From contig NZ_JACJRQ010000022.1 in the NCBI RefSeq assembly GCF_014697355.1, positions 62,001 through 126,000 of the forward strand: a stretch of 64,000 nt of DNA. The letters run 5' to 3'. The notes under the pieces are model-generated. The model had not been told where the DNA came from. It did no database searches and saw nothing but the letters and a program-made list of their open reading frames with translations. The first letter of the stretch is position 1. The number at the start of each line of letters is the position of its first letter. The stretch is from Nostoc calcicola FACHB-3891. GTDB lineage: Bacteria; Cyanobacteriota; Cyanobacteriia; Cyanobacteriales; Nostocaceae. This document shows, piece by piece, positions 9,314 through 17,955 of this stretch. Both the position numbers and the translations under genes were made by a program.

Positions 9314-9838
9314 TTATGCAGAAACTAAACGACGTAAAGATTCAGCGCGGCGTTTAGCAATAGGGTTGTTTGGATCAAATTTGAGTGCTTCTTCGTAAGT
9401 TTGTAATGCTTGAGTAGTTAATTTTTTCTTCTCATAAGCGTGACCAAGATTATTCAACGCTGTCACATAATCTGGTTGAAATTTTAGGGCTTCTTTGTAC
9501 TGACGAATTGCTAGGTCATATTGCTCTTGAATAAAGTAAACATAGCCTAGTCCATTGTAAATGGGGGCAACATTTTCTTCTTCCTCTTCTTGGGCAGCTT
9601 TCATAGCTTTTTGAAATAATGCGATCGCCTGGGAATACAATTTTTTTTCGGAATATATACTCCCTAACTCGTAATATTCTTGAGTGGTGCCCTTTTCTTT
9701 CTCTAATTTCTTTCGTAACTTAGAAAAAGAGCTTTCAACCTTGCGAGTTTTGAAAATTTGGCGAAAAACACCCACAACTGTAAATGTGAGCAAACCGACC
9801 AAAATTGAGAGATAAACTACGGCTAGATTATTATCCAT
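9314..9838 (-). CDS. ycf37: photosystem I assembly-related TPR protein Ycf37
   Basis: This 174-residue protein has one N-terminal membrane helix (about residues 8-27, VYLSILVGLLTFTVVGVFRQ) and three tetratricopeptide repeats: EYYELGSIYSEKKLYSQAIALF, IYNGLGYVYFIQEQYDLAIRQY and ALNNLGHAYEKKKLTTQALQTY. It ends in NPIAKRRAESLRRL. This architecture and wording match Ycf37, which associates with photosystem I and supports its assembly or stability in cyanobacteria. I start at the ATG at 9838 (MDNNLAVVYL); an ATG five codons earlier exists. It is monocistronic between two repeat blocks. Confidence 0.88.
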   Translation of the reverse strand: MDNNLAVVYLSILVGLLTFTVVGVFRQIFKTRKVESSFSKLRKKLEKEKGTTQEYYELGSIYSEKKLYSQAIALFQKAMKAAQEEEEENVAPIYNGLGYVYFIQEQYDLAIRQYKEALKFQPDYVTALNNLGHAYEKKKLTTQALQTYEEALKFDPNNPIAKRRAESLRRLVSA

Positions 9839-9890
9839 TGCCTGCAAATACAAATATTAAAAGTTGGTTCTGTATCTATTATCAGCCTAT

Positions 9891-9984
9891 TGGGGGGATG
9901 GGGGAGATGAGGGAGATGAGGGAGATGAGGGAGACAATTCTTCACTCCTAACTCCTAACTCCTAACTCAGCACTCAGCACTCAC
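9891..9984. repeat. tandem short repeats (GGGAGATGA, CTAACTC and AGCACTC types)
   Basis: The block holds about four copies of GGGAGATGA, then three of CTCCTAA, then two of CTCAGCA. Its end touches the stop codon of the solute-binding protein gene at 9985, so the repeat has grown right up to coding sequence. Confidence 0.8.
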
Positions 9985-10800
9985 TTACGGTAAACCCCAA
10001 TATTGGGCGCGTTGATTGAGCCAACCTTCTGCTATGTAACGAGCGATCGCTTCATTGACTCGTCGTCTTAATTCATCGTACTGCAATCCCTTGGGCATTA
10101 CCACAGACAAGGGTTCAGTTGATAGCTTGGTTGGCAGTAATCGATATTGGGGATATTGTTGTACCCAACCGGCCAGAACGCTGGCATCTGCGGCAAAGGC
10201 GACAACGGCGTTATTTTCCATTTGCTCTCGCGCTTCTTGGTAAGAATTCACTCCTACTAACTCGGCGTTTGACAAATAGTACCGTACTTTGGCAATTGTG
10301 CTGGAGTTATTAAGTACAGCAATTTTTTGTTTTGCCAAATCCTTTAACTGCTGCACAGAAGCATCTTTTGTAATTAATACAGTGCTATCCAAGTAGTAGG
10401 GAACACTGAAATTAACTACGCGGGCGCGTGAAGCAGTTGCTGTTACCCTGGCGATCGCTAAATCAACTTTCTTGTCTAAAATTACAGATAAGCGATCGCG
10501 ATTCGCTACGGGTTGAAATTTCACAGCATCTTTTTTACCTAGCAAATCAAGTGCCAACTGCTTTGCCAAGTCAATTTCTAAGCCTTGCAAATTGCCGCTA
10601 TCATCTTTAAATCCCAAAGGACGCAAGTTATCTTTAACTGCAACAGTTAAATAGCCCCGCTGCTGTATTTTTGGCATTTCGGCGGCAGATGCGATTAATC
10701 CTGTGTCCACAAAGCAAAAGCAGCAAATCCAAATAATAGTAGCGGATAATACCAGATGTAACCGAGTAATTGCTTGCCATCTGTTACATCGGTTATTCAT
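9985..10800 (-). CDS. periplasmic amino-acid-type solute-binding protein (SBP_bac_3)
   Basis: This 271-residue protein has a signal peptide (hydrophobic core about residues 14-35, LHLVLSATIIWICCFCFVD). The mature part opens with the family-3 pattern IQQRGYLTVAVKDNLRPLGFKDDSGNLQGLEIDLAKQLA, followed by VDLAIARVTATASRARVVNFSVPYYLDSTVLI, both typical of polar amino-acid binding proteins or ligand-sensing relatives. No transporter subunits are near. It starts only 12 bases after the rplT stop on the same strand, so it may be co-transcribed with rpmI-rplT, which is an unusual partner. The ATG at 10800 has AAAGGTGG upstream. Confidence 0.87.
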   Translation of the reverse strand: MNNRCNRWQAITRLHLVLSATIIWICCFCFVDTGLIASAAEMPKIQQRGYLTVAVKDNLRPLGFKDDSGNLQGLEIDLAKQLALDLLGKKDAVKFQPVANRDRLSVILDKKVDLAIARVTATASRARVVNFSVPYYLDSTVLITKDASVQQLKDLAKQKIAVLNNSSTIAKVRYYLSNAELVGVNSYQEAREQMENNAVVAFAADASVLAGWVQQYPQYRLLPTKLSTEPLSVVMPKGLQYDELRRRVNEAIARYIAEGWLNQRAQYWGLP

Positions 10801-10812
10801 CCGTTACCACCT

Positions 10813-11169
10813 TTATGCTTTAGCTTGATTAGCTAATTCTGCGACTTTGCCAAAGCTTGCAGGATCGAGTACTGCTAGTTGTGCCAACATCTTGCGATTT
10901 AGTTGGACATCAGCTTTTTTCAGGTTACCGATCAACTGGCTGTAACTCAAGCCGTGTAGTCTTGCAGCAGCGTTGATGCGGGTGATCCAGAGGCGGCGAA
11001 AATCGCGCTTTTTCTTTTTGCGATCGCGGTAGGCACTCCGCAGTGCCTTCATCACTTGTTGGTTAGCAGTTCTAAACAAAGTCGAGTGGGAACCGCGAAA
11101 ACCTTTAGCTAATTTGAGAATTTTATTGCGGCGTTTGCGAGCTACGTTACCGCGTTTTACCCGTGTCAT
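10813..11169 (-). CDS. rplT: 50S ribosomal protein L20
   Basis: L20 binds 23S rRNA early in large-subunit assembly. The sequence starts [29 protein letters not shown] and carries [21 protein letters not shown], both diagnostic, with the usual 118 residues. It follows rpmI by 19 bases on the same strand, the standard rpmI-rplT order, here without infC upstream as in other cyanobacteria. Confidence 0.98.
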   Translation of the reverse strand: MTRVKRGNVARKRRNKILKLAKGFRGSHSTLFRTANQQVMKALRSAYRDRKKKKRDFRRLWITRINAAARLHGLSYSQLIGNLKKADVQLNRKMLAQLAVLDPASFGKVAELANQAKA

Positions 11170-11188
11170 AACTTAATTCCTGAAAGAC

Positions 11189-11386
11189 TTACAAATATGG
11201 GAGCATCAAGCGCACATTATCTTCATCGCGTTCATCTACAAGTGTAGTCTTGGACAGATTACGCTTTTTGTTAGAAGTTTTATGTTCTAAAAGGTGGTTT
11301 TTGAAAGCTTTGCGACGGACGATTTTGCCGCTGCCGGTGGCACGGAATCGCTTCGCTGCTGCTTTACGAGTCTTGAGTTTAGGCAT
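11189..11386 (-). CDS. rpmI: 50S ribosomal protein L35
   Basis: L35 is a small basic protein of the large subunit. The 65-residue sequence [22 protein letters not shown], with [15 protein letters not shown] and an ending in VRLMLPYL, is typical. It is the first gene of an rpmI-rplT operon whose promoter should lie in the gap 11387-11500. Confidence 0.98.
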   Translation of the reverse strand: MPKLKTRKAAAKRFRATGSGKIVRRKAFKNHLLEHKTSNKKRNLSKTTLVDERDEDNVRLMLPYL

Positions 11387-11507
11387 TGTCTAGCTTTAAT
11401 TCGACACAATCCCTCATTATATACTACTTGATTCGCTTTCATGGCAATTAATTCAACGATTTTCATTAATCATGAAGCTGTAAAACAGAACTTATCGCCC
11501 AGCTTAT

Positions 11508-11596
11508 ACTTAGGCAAAATCATGAATGAACGAACCGCAAAGGACGCAAAGGACACAAAGAAATAAGAGTTTCAGAGGGTTATTGCGTAAGTTTTA
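11508..11596. repeat. dispersed element with AAAGGACGCA core, copy 1
   Basis: The segment from the CGAACCGCAAAGGACGCAAA region through AGAAATAAGAGTTT to TGCGTAAG is repeated almost identically at 25446-25536. Here the left end (ACTTAGGCAAAAT) is degenerate compared with AGGATTTACGTAAAA in the other copy. A short open frame on the plus strand across it is an artefact of the repeat. It lies between the rpmI promoter side and the 3' end of the UvrD-type gene. Confidence 0.75.
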
Positions 11597-11650
11597 TACT
11601 AGTAAAAAAGACTACATTTATGCTGTTAATCCATACTTGATGGGTAAAAT

Positions 11651-14143
11651 TCACGATATTGATTTGGCTATCATTGCCGAAGTGACGACACATTCAGGAA
11701 ATTGGCGCTTTAATGCGGGAAAAACCGGACAAGGCGCTTGTTCTTGTAAATTCTCCGGCTTACTCCAAGTAAAGGGGGCTTTCTGCGCCGCAGACATCCA
11801 TAACAAAAGCTTTGCTCGGGTCATGGCAACGTAGAGTAAACGGTATTCTTCAGATATTTTTAACTGCTTTGCTAGCTCCCATGCTTGTGTCACATCCGGT
11901 ATGGTAGATTCTCCGTGCAGAGCAGCACGAATTTGGGCACGGGCTACTTCTGATAAGGTAAAATCGCCCAAAAACTGACTTTGGGGAGGAACCCAAAATC
12001 TCCCAGGAATTAAGTTTTCGTGCAGAAAGGGAATAAAAACATAATCCCAGTCCAGCCCTTTGGCTTTGTGCATAGTAATAATCGTCAGTTGACCGCGACG
12101 GGTGTAACGTTCTTCCGAATCTTCGGTTTCCACCGGTTCAAACCGTTCTGAACTGACGATTTCACTTAAAGCTGACAGCATTGCCCTCATTGAACTATTG
12201 CTAGCTATCTGCTGGTTTACCCGTTCTGCGAGTTTATCAGCAGTTGCCAATTCCGCTTGGTCGTAGTTTAAGGTCAAGGCGAGAAAAGAAATTAGCTGAT
12301 ATAAAGGCAGTTCCAAACGAGCGCGAAGTAAACTGCGACACAAATGTGCGGCTTTTTGTACTAGTTCTGGTTGGGGTGCTGCGAGGGGGCTGGGATACAA
12401 AAATTCTTCTGGAAGACTAGCAAGGGCGTTGAGGTCTTGGGTAGGAATTAGCTGACGCTGGACCAATGCTTCTAGTGCGGCTTTGAGGTAATCAGGAGAA
12501 TGGGGGCGATCGCAAAATTGCAGCAATGCCAAAATTTCTTGGGGTACATGAGAACGGCGATCGCGTTCTCCCACATCATAAAGTGTAATGTTATGCTCCT
12601 TACACACAGGTGCTAAAGCCTCTGCCAGCCATCGTCCCTGACGATTTTCTCGCACTAAAATCGCTGCACTATGTTTTGTGGGATCTTCCCCAAATAACTC
12701 GATCGCTCTTTGAGATAACAATTCAACGGTGTGATGAATATCACGCGGAGTATATAATTCCAGTCCTCGCCCCACTGCTGCTGGATTGGCATTTGCTTGC
12801 GGATCGCCAGCGTCAACAGGACGAATTGTTTGCAAACGAAATGGTACTTGTCGATTTTCAGTATTAGGGAATGGGGACTGGGGACTGGGGATTGGGGATT
12901 GGGGGTTTGTTGCTGACCACTGATTATTGATCCATTTGAGGGCAAAGTTAGCAGCTTCAATAATTATTCTCGTACTGCGACCGGCTCGATCCATCGTCGC
13001 CAATCGTTGAATGCGATCGCACTCTTGGCAAAATTGCCGAAAATAAATCGGATCGGCTGGCGTAAAGGTCGAGTTAATCGCTTGGTTAGGATCGCCGACA
13101 CGTACCAAGTTGAGTGCTGAGTGGGGAGTGGGGAGTGGGGAGTTAGGAGTGAGGAGTGAGGAGTTAGGAGTTATTTTCCTTGTCCCCGCGTCAGAGCGTC
13201 CCCGCGTCTCCGTGTCTTCTTCGGAATTACTCGCCAAAATTTCCAACAACTGCGTCTGTAGGGGGCTAGAATCCTGGGCTTCGTCTTCAAAGACCGCGAA
13301 AACTTGGTTTTGCTCGATACGGCGGGCGCTGTCGTTTTCTAATACTCGCAGTGCGGCTAAAATCATATCGTCGTAGTCAATGAAGTCACGCGATCGCATT
13401 AAGTTTTGATATTGCTCGTACAATCCCGCCGCTACACTCAAAATTGCATATTCGTCTGTGGTTTGTTGACTCCACTCTTGCAACTTTTCTGGCGATATGC
13501 CAGAACTTTTGGCTTCATGAATAACTGTATTAGCTAATTCTGGTAAAACTTCTGTTCGTAGCACCGATTGCCGACGTAACCTTTCTGTTTCTTCTCCGTC
13601 AAATTGATGACCTTCTAATAACCGCAAATATCGTTCTGAATTATTCCCAATCCATTGCTCTACGGCTGTGCGAATAAAACGGTGGCTTTGAGTTGGTGTA
13701 ATTAATGTGACGTATTCTAACTGCAACCCTGATAAATCAGGATGACGGCTGGCAATATTCAACGCTAAACCATGTAACGTATAGACAAAAAAGCCTGTTT
13801 GAGGTAAAGATAAATCATCTCGTAAGTATTTGCGAATCTTGGCTTTAATATTGGCAGCAGCGGAACGAGTAAAGGTGACAACTACCAACTGACGGCGGGA
13901 AGAGGAACGCGACTCGGCAGAACGTTCATACTGACGTGCGATGGCGATCGCCGCCGCTGCCGCCATGCCGGTGGATTTGCCTGCACCAGGAACAGCAGAA
14001 ATAGCTAGAGGCCCAGATTGCCAGTCAGCCATTTGTTGCTGTCCAGGACGCAGACTATTGCGGATACGTGCTACGGCTTCTGCTCGTGCAGATGACACGG
14101 GCGATCGCTCCAATACTTCTGAATCGAGATGTTCTTGAGGCAC
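11651..14143 (-). CDS. UvrD/Rep-family superfamily 1 DNA helicase
   Basis: This 830-residue ATPase probably unwinds DNA in repair or replication restart. SF1A motifs run in order: Q-like/Walker A (SAVPGAGKSTG, residue 50), motif II (VFEDEAQDSSPLQ, residue 286), motif III (RVGDPNQAINSTF, residue 350), motif V (LTIITMHKAKGLDWDYVF, residue 690) and motif VI (EEYRLLYVAMTRAK, residue 755). Two stretches are foreign to the fold. Residues about 312-346, between motifs II and III, and about 408-428 are translated tandem repeats (ITPNSSLLTPNSPLPTP and NPQSPIPSPQSPFPN). Both stay in frame, so the protein is probably made and tolerates them as loops. The start is GTG at 14143. It is distinct from canonical PcrA/UvrD and closer to ATP-dependent helicases common in cyanobacteria. 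Confidence 0.9.
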   Translation of the reverse strand: MPQEHLDSEVLERSPVSSARAEAVARIRNSLRPGQQQMADWQSGPLAISAVPGAGKSTGMAAAAAIAIARQYERSAESRSSSRRQLVVVTFTRSAAANIKAKIRKYLRDDLSLPQTGFFVYTLHGLALNIASRHPDLSGLQLEYVTLITPTQSHRFIRTAVEQWIGNNSERYLRLLEGHQFDGEETERLRRQSVLRTEVLPELANTVIHEAKSSGISPEKLQEWSQQTTDEYAILSVAAGLYEQYQNLMRSRDFIDYDDMILAALRVLENDSARRIEQNQVFAVFEDEAQDSSPLQTQLLEILASNSEEDTETRGRSDAGTRKITPNSSLLTPNSPLPTPHSALNLVRVGDPNQAINSTFTPADPIYFRQFCQECDRIQRLATMDRAGRSTRIIIEAANFALKWINNQWSATNPQSPIPSPQSPFPNTENRQVPFRLQTIRPVDAGDPQANANPAAVGRGLELYTPRDIHHTVELLSQRAIELFGEDPTKHSAAILVRENRQGRWLAEALAPVCKEHNITLYDVGERDRRSHVPQEILALLQFCDRPHSPDYLKAALEALVQRQLIPTQDLNALASLPEEFLYPSPLAAPQPELVQKAAHLCRSLLRARLELPLYQLISFLALTLNYDQAELATADKLAERVNQQIASNSSMRAMLSALSEIVSSERFEPVETEDSEERYTRRGQLTIITMHKAKGLDWDYVFIPFLHENLIPGRFWVPPQSQFLGDFTLSEVARAQIRAALHGESTIPDVTQAWELAKQLKISEEYRLLYVAMTRAKLLLWMSAAQKAPFTWSKPENLQEQAPCPVFPALKRQFPECVVTSAMIAKSIS

Positions 14144-15125
14144 AGTAATACCAATTCAAAATTCAAAATTCAAAATTCAAAATTAAGAAAGCTTGATTTT
14201 ATGTAGGTTTTCAGGTTTATATCTGTCATATTCTTTTTTCAAATTGATATGACAGTGAGGTTATTGTTTGAATATAGCGGTTCTTGTGCTTTGTGTGTAA
14301 TTTTGTGCCTCCTGGAGCAGGGAGTTTGAGGTTTTGAACCTCAAAGTTGCACCTTTTTACTCGAAGGTTGAGTCTTTGAACTCGAACACTGAGCTTTTTG
14401 GCATTGCTGAATCTGGAGATGATTTTTACTTCACGCAAAGGCGCAAAGACGCAAAGAATCCACCTTTAGCCTTTATCAAAAATCTCAATTCATCCCGCAT
14501 TTATGCAACGCCAGCTTTTTTACTCGAAGGTTGAGTCTTTGAGTTTCAAAGCCCTATTTGCTGCTCTTGTCCAATGAATTTGATGTCTGCGGCTTTCGCA
14601 GGTTTCTTGCACTAGTCAAGATATCTGGATCGATTGTTTCATATCAAGTTCGGGTAATTACTTGTTATTAAAATCTCTCCGCGTCCCCGCGTCAGAATCC
14701 CTCAATCACTTATCAACGCGTATATCAGCCAATACAAATTTCCCAGGTGTTGACGGGTTTAGCGATCGCCCTTGTAGAACAAACGCTGGAACGATTAGCC
14801 GAAGGAACCAATACCGCAGCAGCAAATTGGTTGATGCAGCAATTGCAAACGGCGAACTAATCCAGCAGTACCTGCTACATCTGACTGCAACCAGCGTGAG
14901 GCGATCGGGCGTTGCCGAATCAAGGGATGAAATTTACGTATTGAAATCTAAAACTCCCTATTCTCTCTGCGCCTCTGCGCCTCTGCGTGATACCAATAAA
15001 CTTTACATTAAATAATCCCTCAAACACTGAACACACTGGTTTCTGGGTAAACTAAAAAAAGCACTGGCTATCCCAGCAAAATAAAGCTTGGAGCTTACCA
15101 CAGACAACTCGAAGGGGTATATAAA
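14144..15125. other. 982-base gene-free, repeat-filled gap
   Basis: The contents, left to right, are: tandem AATTCAA units just upstream of the helicase start; a self-complementary GAGGTTTTGAACCTC region; a 26-base exact direct repeat at 14354-14379 and 14517-14542 (TTTTTACTCGAAGGTTGAGT and onwards); an ACGCAAAGGCGCAAAGACGC block near 14433; a CTCCGCGTCCCCGCGTC block near 14680; a gene remnant at 14711-14860; and a CTCTGCGCCTCTGCG block near 14965. A 117-codon plus-strand frame across this (14662-15015) mixes repeat and remnant in the wrong phase and is not believed. Confidence 0.7.
14711..14860 (+). pseudogene. remnant of an unidentified gene (last 49 codons)
   Basis: In the frame beginning at 14711 the sequence reads as a plausible amphipathic C-terminus (QVLTGLAIALVEQTLERLAE, then NTAAANWLMQQLQTAN) and ends in TAA. 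Composition and codon use look coding, unlike the surrounding repeats. Just upstream the frame runs into a CTCCGCGTCCCCGCGTC repeat, and no start codon with a ribosome-binding site precedes it. I take it as the surviving 3' end of a gene cut off by repeat insertion. The parent family is not recognised. Confidence 0.45.
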
Positions 15126-16970
15126 ATGCTCAAGACAAGTTACGACTTTGACCAGGCTATCCTACCCGCAGGATCTTCATTAAAGACTAATATTCTCCTA
15201 CGTTTTCGTGCTGACATAGCTGAATCTGCCCGACGTAACCTGAACCTTTCTCTGGTAATTGACCGCTCAGGCTCAATGGCAGGCGCTCCTTTACATCATG
15301 CCCTCAGAGCCGCTGAATCTGTGGTAGATCAACTTGAGCCAGACGACATTCTCTCAGTGGTTGTTTACGATGATGAAGTGGACACAGTTATAACGCCTCA
15401 GGCTGTGGCTAACAAAGCCGCACTGAAAAATTCTATCAACAAAGTCAGAGCAGGCGGTATTACTAACTTATCTGGCGGATGGCTCAAAGGCTGCGAACAC
15501 GTCAAAAACCAACTCAATCCCCAAAAAATCAACCGCGTTCTGCTGCTTACCGATGGTCATGCCAATATGGGCATTCAAGACCCGAAAATACTGACGGCAA
15601 CATCGGGGCAAAAAGCTGAGGAAGGCATCACCACAACTACCTTAGGTTTCGATCAAGGTTTCAATGAAGACTTGCTCATCGGTATGGCCAGGGCAGCTAA
15701 CGGTAACTTCTACTTTATTCAGAGTGTTGATGAAGCAACTGAAGTGTTTAGCATTGAGCTAGATAGTCTCAGAGCAGTAGTAGGTCAGAATCTCAAGGTA
15801 ACAGTTGAGTTGGCTGATGGTGTCAGTCTTGTAGATACTTTAAGTTTGGCTAAAGTTAGCCATGATGCTGGTCAAACCGTCATCACCTTGGGAGACCTTT
15901 ATGAGGGTGAAGACAAACTTTTGGGGTTGAGTTTAGAGATATCCTCTGCTAAAGTCGGCGAATTACCTGTGATGAAGCTGCATTACAGTGCTGATGTTGT
16001 GCAAAATGATGTGATTCAAAGTGTGTCCGGCACGGCGGATATCGTCGCCAAAGTTGGCACCGTTGAGGAAGCAGCCCTCGCCTCTTCGAGTCATATCATC
16101 CTGGAACTCAGCCGCCTCACCATCGCCAAAGCTAAAGAGACAGCCTTGAATTTAGCTGAGCATGGCAGACATGAGGAAGCAGAGCAAATCCTCCGGGCAC
16201 TGGTAAAAGATCTGCGCGATAAAGGGTTGAATGAGAATTTTGAAATTGCTGAAGAGATCGATCAGTTAGAGTATTTCGCGGGTCGAATTGCCCAAAAAGC
16301 TCTGGGGAATGCCGGACGTAAAGAGTTGCGGGATCAGAGTTTCCAGACGATGACACGCAATCGCAGCGATTTAGCGGCTCGTGGTGTCACCGCCGGGGAT
16401 GAAGTGTATGGGATGCCGGTTGTCAATGAAGTTGGTTCGGGTGTAGAGCTACACTGTGTGCGTGAAGGCGGTAAGCTGCGAATCAAAGTCATATCCGATG
16501 GTTACGATTCTACTAAGAACGTCCAATTTCCTAGATCGATTCGTGCCGAGGGCGCACGCTATGTGGTGGAAACACTGGAACTTTCAACTGACGGCACTTT
16601 CTACCGTGTCGGTGGTAAGATAACCCGCCTTGCTCGACCTGGTGAATCAGATATCTTCGTTGCTCCTAGACAATCGAGATCGGCTAGCACAGGGAAAGCA
16701 TCCAAAGGTCCTGCCAGTGCTGCCGACCTGCCCACAACTGATACTGTCAAGGATGGTGTTCTCGTTCAGTGCGTCAAAGATGGCAGTAAACTACGTGCTA
16801 GAGTGGTTTCTGACGGATATGAACCGAATTGGAACATGCGTTTTCCGCGATCGGTTCGTGAAGAAGGAATGCTTTACGTAGTGGATGAAATCAAAACAGC
16901 ACCCGATGGCAAATCCTACATTGCCTGTGGTGAAATTAAGCGATTTGTGCAAGCCACCATCACCAATTGA
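15126..16970 (+). CDS. VWA-domain (MIDAS) protein with two C-terminal repeats
   Basis: This soluble 614-residue protein has a von Willebrand factor A domain at about residues 38-215. The metal-ion-dependent adhesion site is complete: LSLVIDRSGSMAG (Asp-x-Ser-x-Ser), the threonine in GGITNLSGG and the aspartate in LLLTDGHANMG. A beta-rich region (residues 220-310) and a helical region (320-410) follow. The C-terminus holds two copies of an unrecognised module of about 65 residues, near 437-500 and 543-610. They share the patterns CV(R/K)(E/D)G(G/S)KLR, (I/V)SDGY and FPRS(I/V)R(A/E)EG. There is no signal peptide or membrane helix. Such proteins often scaffold other proteins through metal-dependent binding; the partner is unknown. 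It is followed by a small membrane-protein gene on the same strand. Confidence 0.85.
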   Translation: MLKTSYDFDQAILPAGSSLKTNILLRFRADIAESARRNLNLSLVIDRSGSMAGAPLHHALRAAESVVDQLEPDDILSVVVYDDEVDTVITPQAVANKAALKNSINKVRAGGITNLSGGWLKGCEHVKNQLNPQKINRVLLLTDGHANMGIQDPKILTATSGQKAEEGITTTTLGFDQGFNEDLLIGMARAANGNFYFIQSVDEATEVFSIELDSLRAVVGQNLKVTVELADGVSLVDTLSLAKVSHDAGQTVITLGDLYEGEDKLLGLSLEISSAKVGELPVMKLHYSADVVQNDVIQSVSGTADIVAKVGTVEEAALASSSHIILELSRLTIAKAKETALNLAEHGRHEEAEQILRALVKDLRDKGLNENFEIAEEIDQLEYFAGRIAQKALGNAGRKELRDQSFQTMTRNRSDLAARGVTAGDEVYGMPVVNEVGSGVELHCVREGGKLRIKVISDGYDSTKNVQFPRSIRAEGARYVVETLELSTDGTFYRVGGKITRLARPGESDIFVAPRQSRSASTGKASKGPASAADLPTTDTVKDGVLVQCVKDGSKLRARVVSDGYEPNWNMRFPRSVREEGMLYVVDEIKTAPDGKSYIACGEIKRFVQATITN

Positions 16971-17008
16971 GTTGAAGTTAGGAGATTTTCAGGTAAATAG
17001 ACCACGCG

Positions 17009-17045
17009 GTAGGGGCACACCAATGAGTACTGCTGTGCCCCTACG
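17009..17045. repeat. inverted repeat with GTAGGGGCAC ends
   Basis: GTAGGGGCACA at 17009 is mirrored by TGTGCCCCTAC about 14 bases on. This is the same core-palindrome type found inside the TATAGCG elements, here without their terminal repeats. It lies between the VWA gene and the membrane-protein gene. Confidence 0.6.
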
Positions 17046-17187
17046 ACAGATGTGGTTCAAATACATGAAAACTGCTGTAAGAAAAAAGCTTGAGGTGGGA
17101 TGCAGTCACGTTAATCAGCGAAGTTTTCCGAAATCGCTACAAGTGAAATTGGAGTATTGCAATACCCTCGTTGAGCGGAGTAGCTAT

Positions 17188-17808
17188 ATGCCTGAGCAAC
17201 TGCCCAATCGAAATGAGTTTCTTGATTCTAGATGGAAAATTTGCAGGGATTTGATTCAGCATGAGGATAATTTAATCAATCATCGGATGACATGGCTAAT
17301 CAGCTCAAACTTCTTTTTGTTTTCTGCTTTCTTCGTCATCTTTAACAGTCTTACCCCTACTCCTACCCTTACCCTTACTCAAGTTGTCAATAAAAATCAG
17401 CATCTTGCAGAAATATTCTCATTACTCATTCCACTTATTGGAATTGCCATCTGTTGGACTGTGTGGCAATTAGTTAGGGCTGCTACTGGACAGGTTGACA
17501 ATGTAAACACATGGTGGAACAGGCAACTTGAAAAGTATCTAGCAAATAATAAAAACTATCCATCCTTGATTGGGCAATCTAAGTACAACTCTAGAGACTG
17601 GAAAAACATTTACTCAATTCTTCCCTTTATCATGACGGTGGCATGGGTTATGTTACTCTGCGTCTCTTTAACCAAGGGATTCAAGCCAGGAACTTTTAGC
17701 TACGGGTTAATTACCCTAGTTGCCATAGCGCTTTTATTCTATATCGGACTTTTTCTCAAAGGAAATCTGTCAAAGAGAAAGCAAATTATCTATAGGAATC
17801 CGATTTGA
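17188..17808 (+). CDS. small multi-pass membrane protein of unknown function
   Basis: This 206-residue protein has four likely membrane helices, at about residues 35-55 (WLISSNFFLFSAFFVIF), 78-98 (IFSLLIPLIGIAICWTVWQL), 147-168 and 173-193, and a cytosolic middle loop of about 50 residues. The N-terminal region (ICRDLIQHEDNLINHRMTWLI) recalls small membrane proteins that accompany signalling or defence genes, but I cannot name a family with confidence. The open frame extends upstream into the VWA gene and a repeat. I chose the ATG at 17188 because GAGCGGAG lies seven bases before it and homologous-looking sequence begins there. It is probably co-transcribed with the VWA gene. Confidence 0.65.
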   Translation: MPEQLPNRNEFLDSRWKICRDLIQHEDNLINHRMTWLISSNFFLFSAFFVIFNSLTPTPTLTLTQVVNKNQHLAEIFSLLIPLIGIAICWTVWQLVRAATGQVDNVNTWWNRQLEKYLANNKNYPSLIGQSKYNSRDWKNIYSILPFIMTVAWVMLLCVSLTKGFKPGTFSYGLITLVAIALLFYIGLFLKGNLSKRKQIIYRNPI

Positions 17809-17870
17809 TTTCTGAAAAAATCTAAGTATCTGTAGGGTGGAATATCACTTACTTAACCTGGATTTAAATT

Positions 17871-17893
17871 CCCGACTTCTTGAAGAAGTCGGG
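17871..17893 (+). terminator. palindrome CCCGACTTCTT/AAGAAGTCGGG, possible terminator
   Basis: A perfect 11-base-pair stem with a two-base loop lies 62 bases after the membrane-protein stop. The same palindrome type, with changes, occurs at 23998-24028 and 60638-60668, so it is a dispersed repeat. No long T-run follows, so the terminator role is uncertain. Confidence 0.4.
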
Positions 17894-17955
17894 GATCTGG
17901 GGAGCAACTAAGTCATCTACATTACCAGGGGTAATCATAAAAGATAAAATTGAGA

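Noticed and set aside
11526-11834. 102-codon plus-strand frame
   Set aside because: The first part is a dispersed repeat and the rest is the antisense of the UvrD-type gene end.
14662-15015. 117-codon plus-strand frame
   Set aside because: It mixes repeats with the gene remnant in a different phase from the one that reads sensibly, and lacks a ribosome-binding site.
16885-17187. N-terminal extension of the small membrane protein
   Set aside because: The first 101 codons overlap the VWA gene and the GTAGGGGCAC repeat; the ATG at 17188 has a good ribosome-binding site and begins membrane-protein-like sequence.
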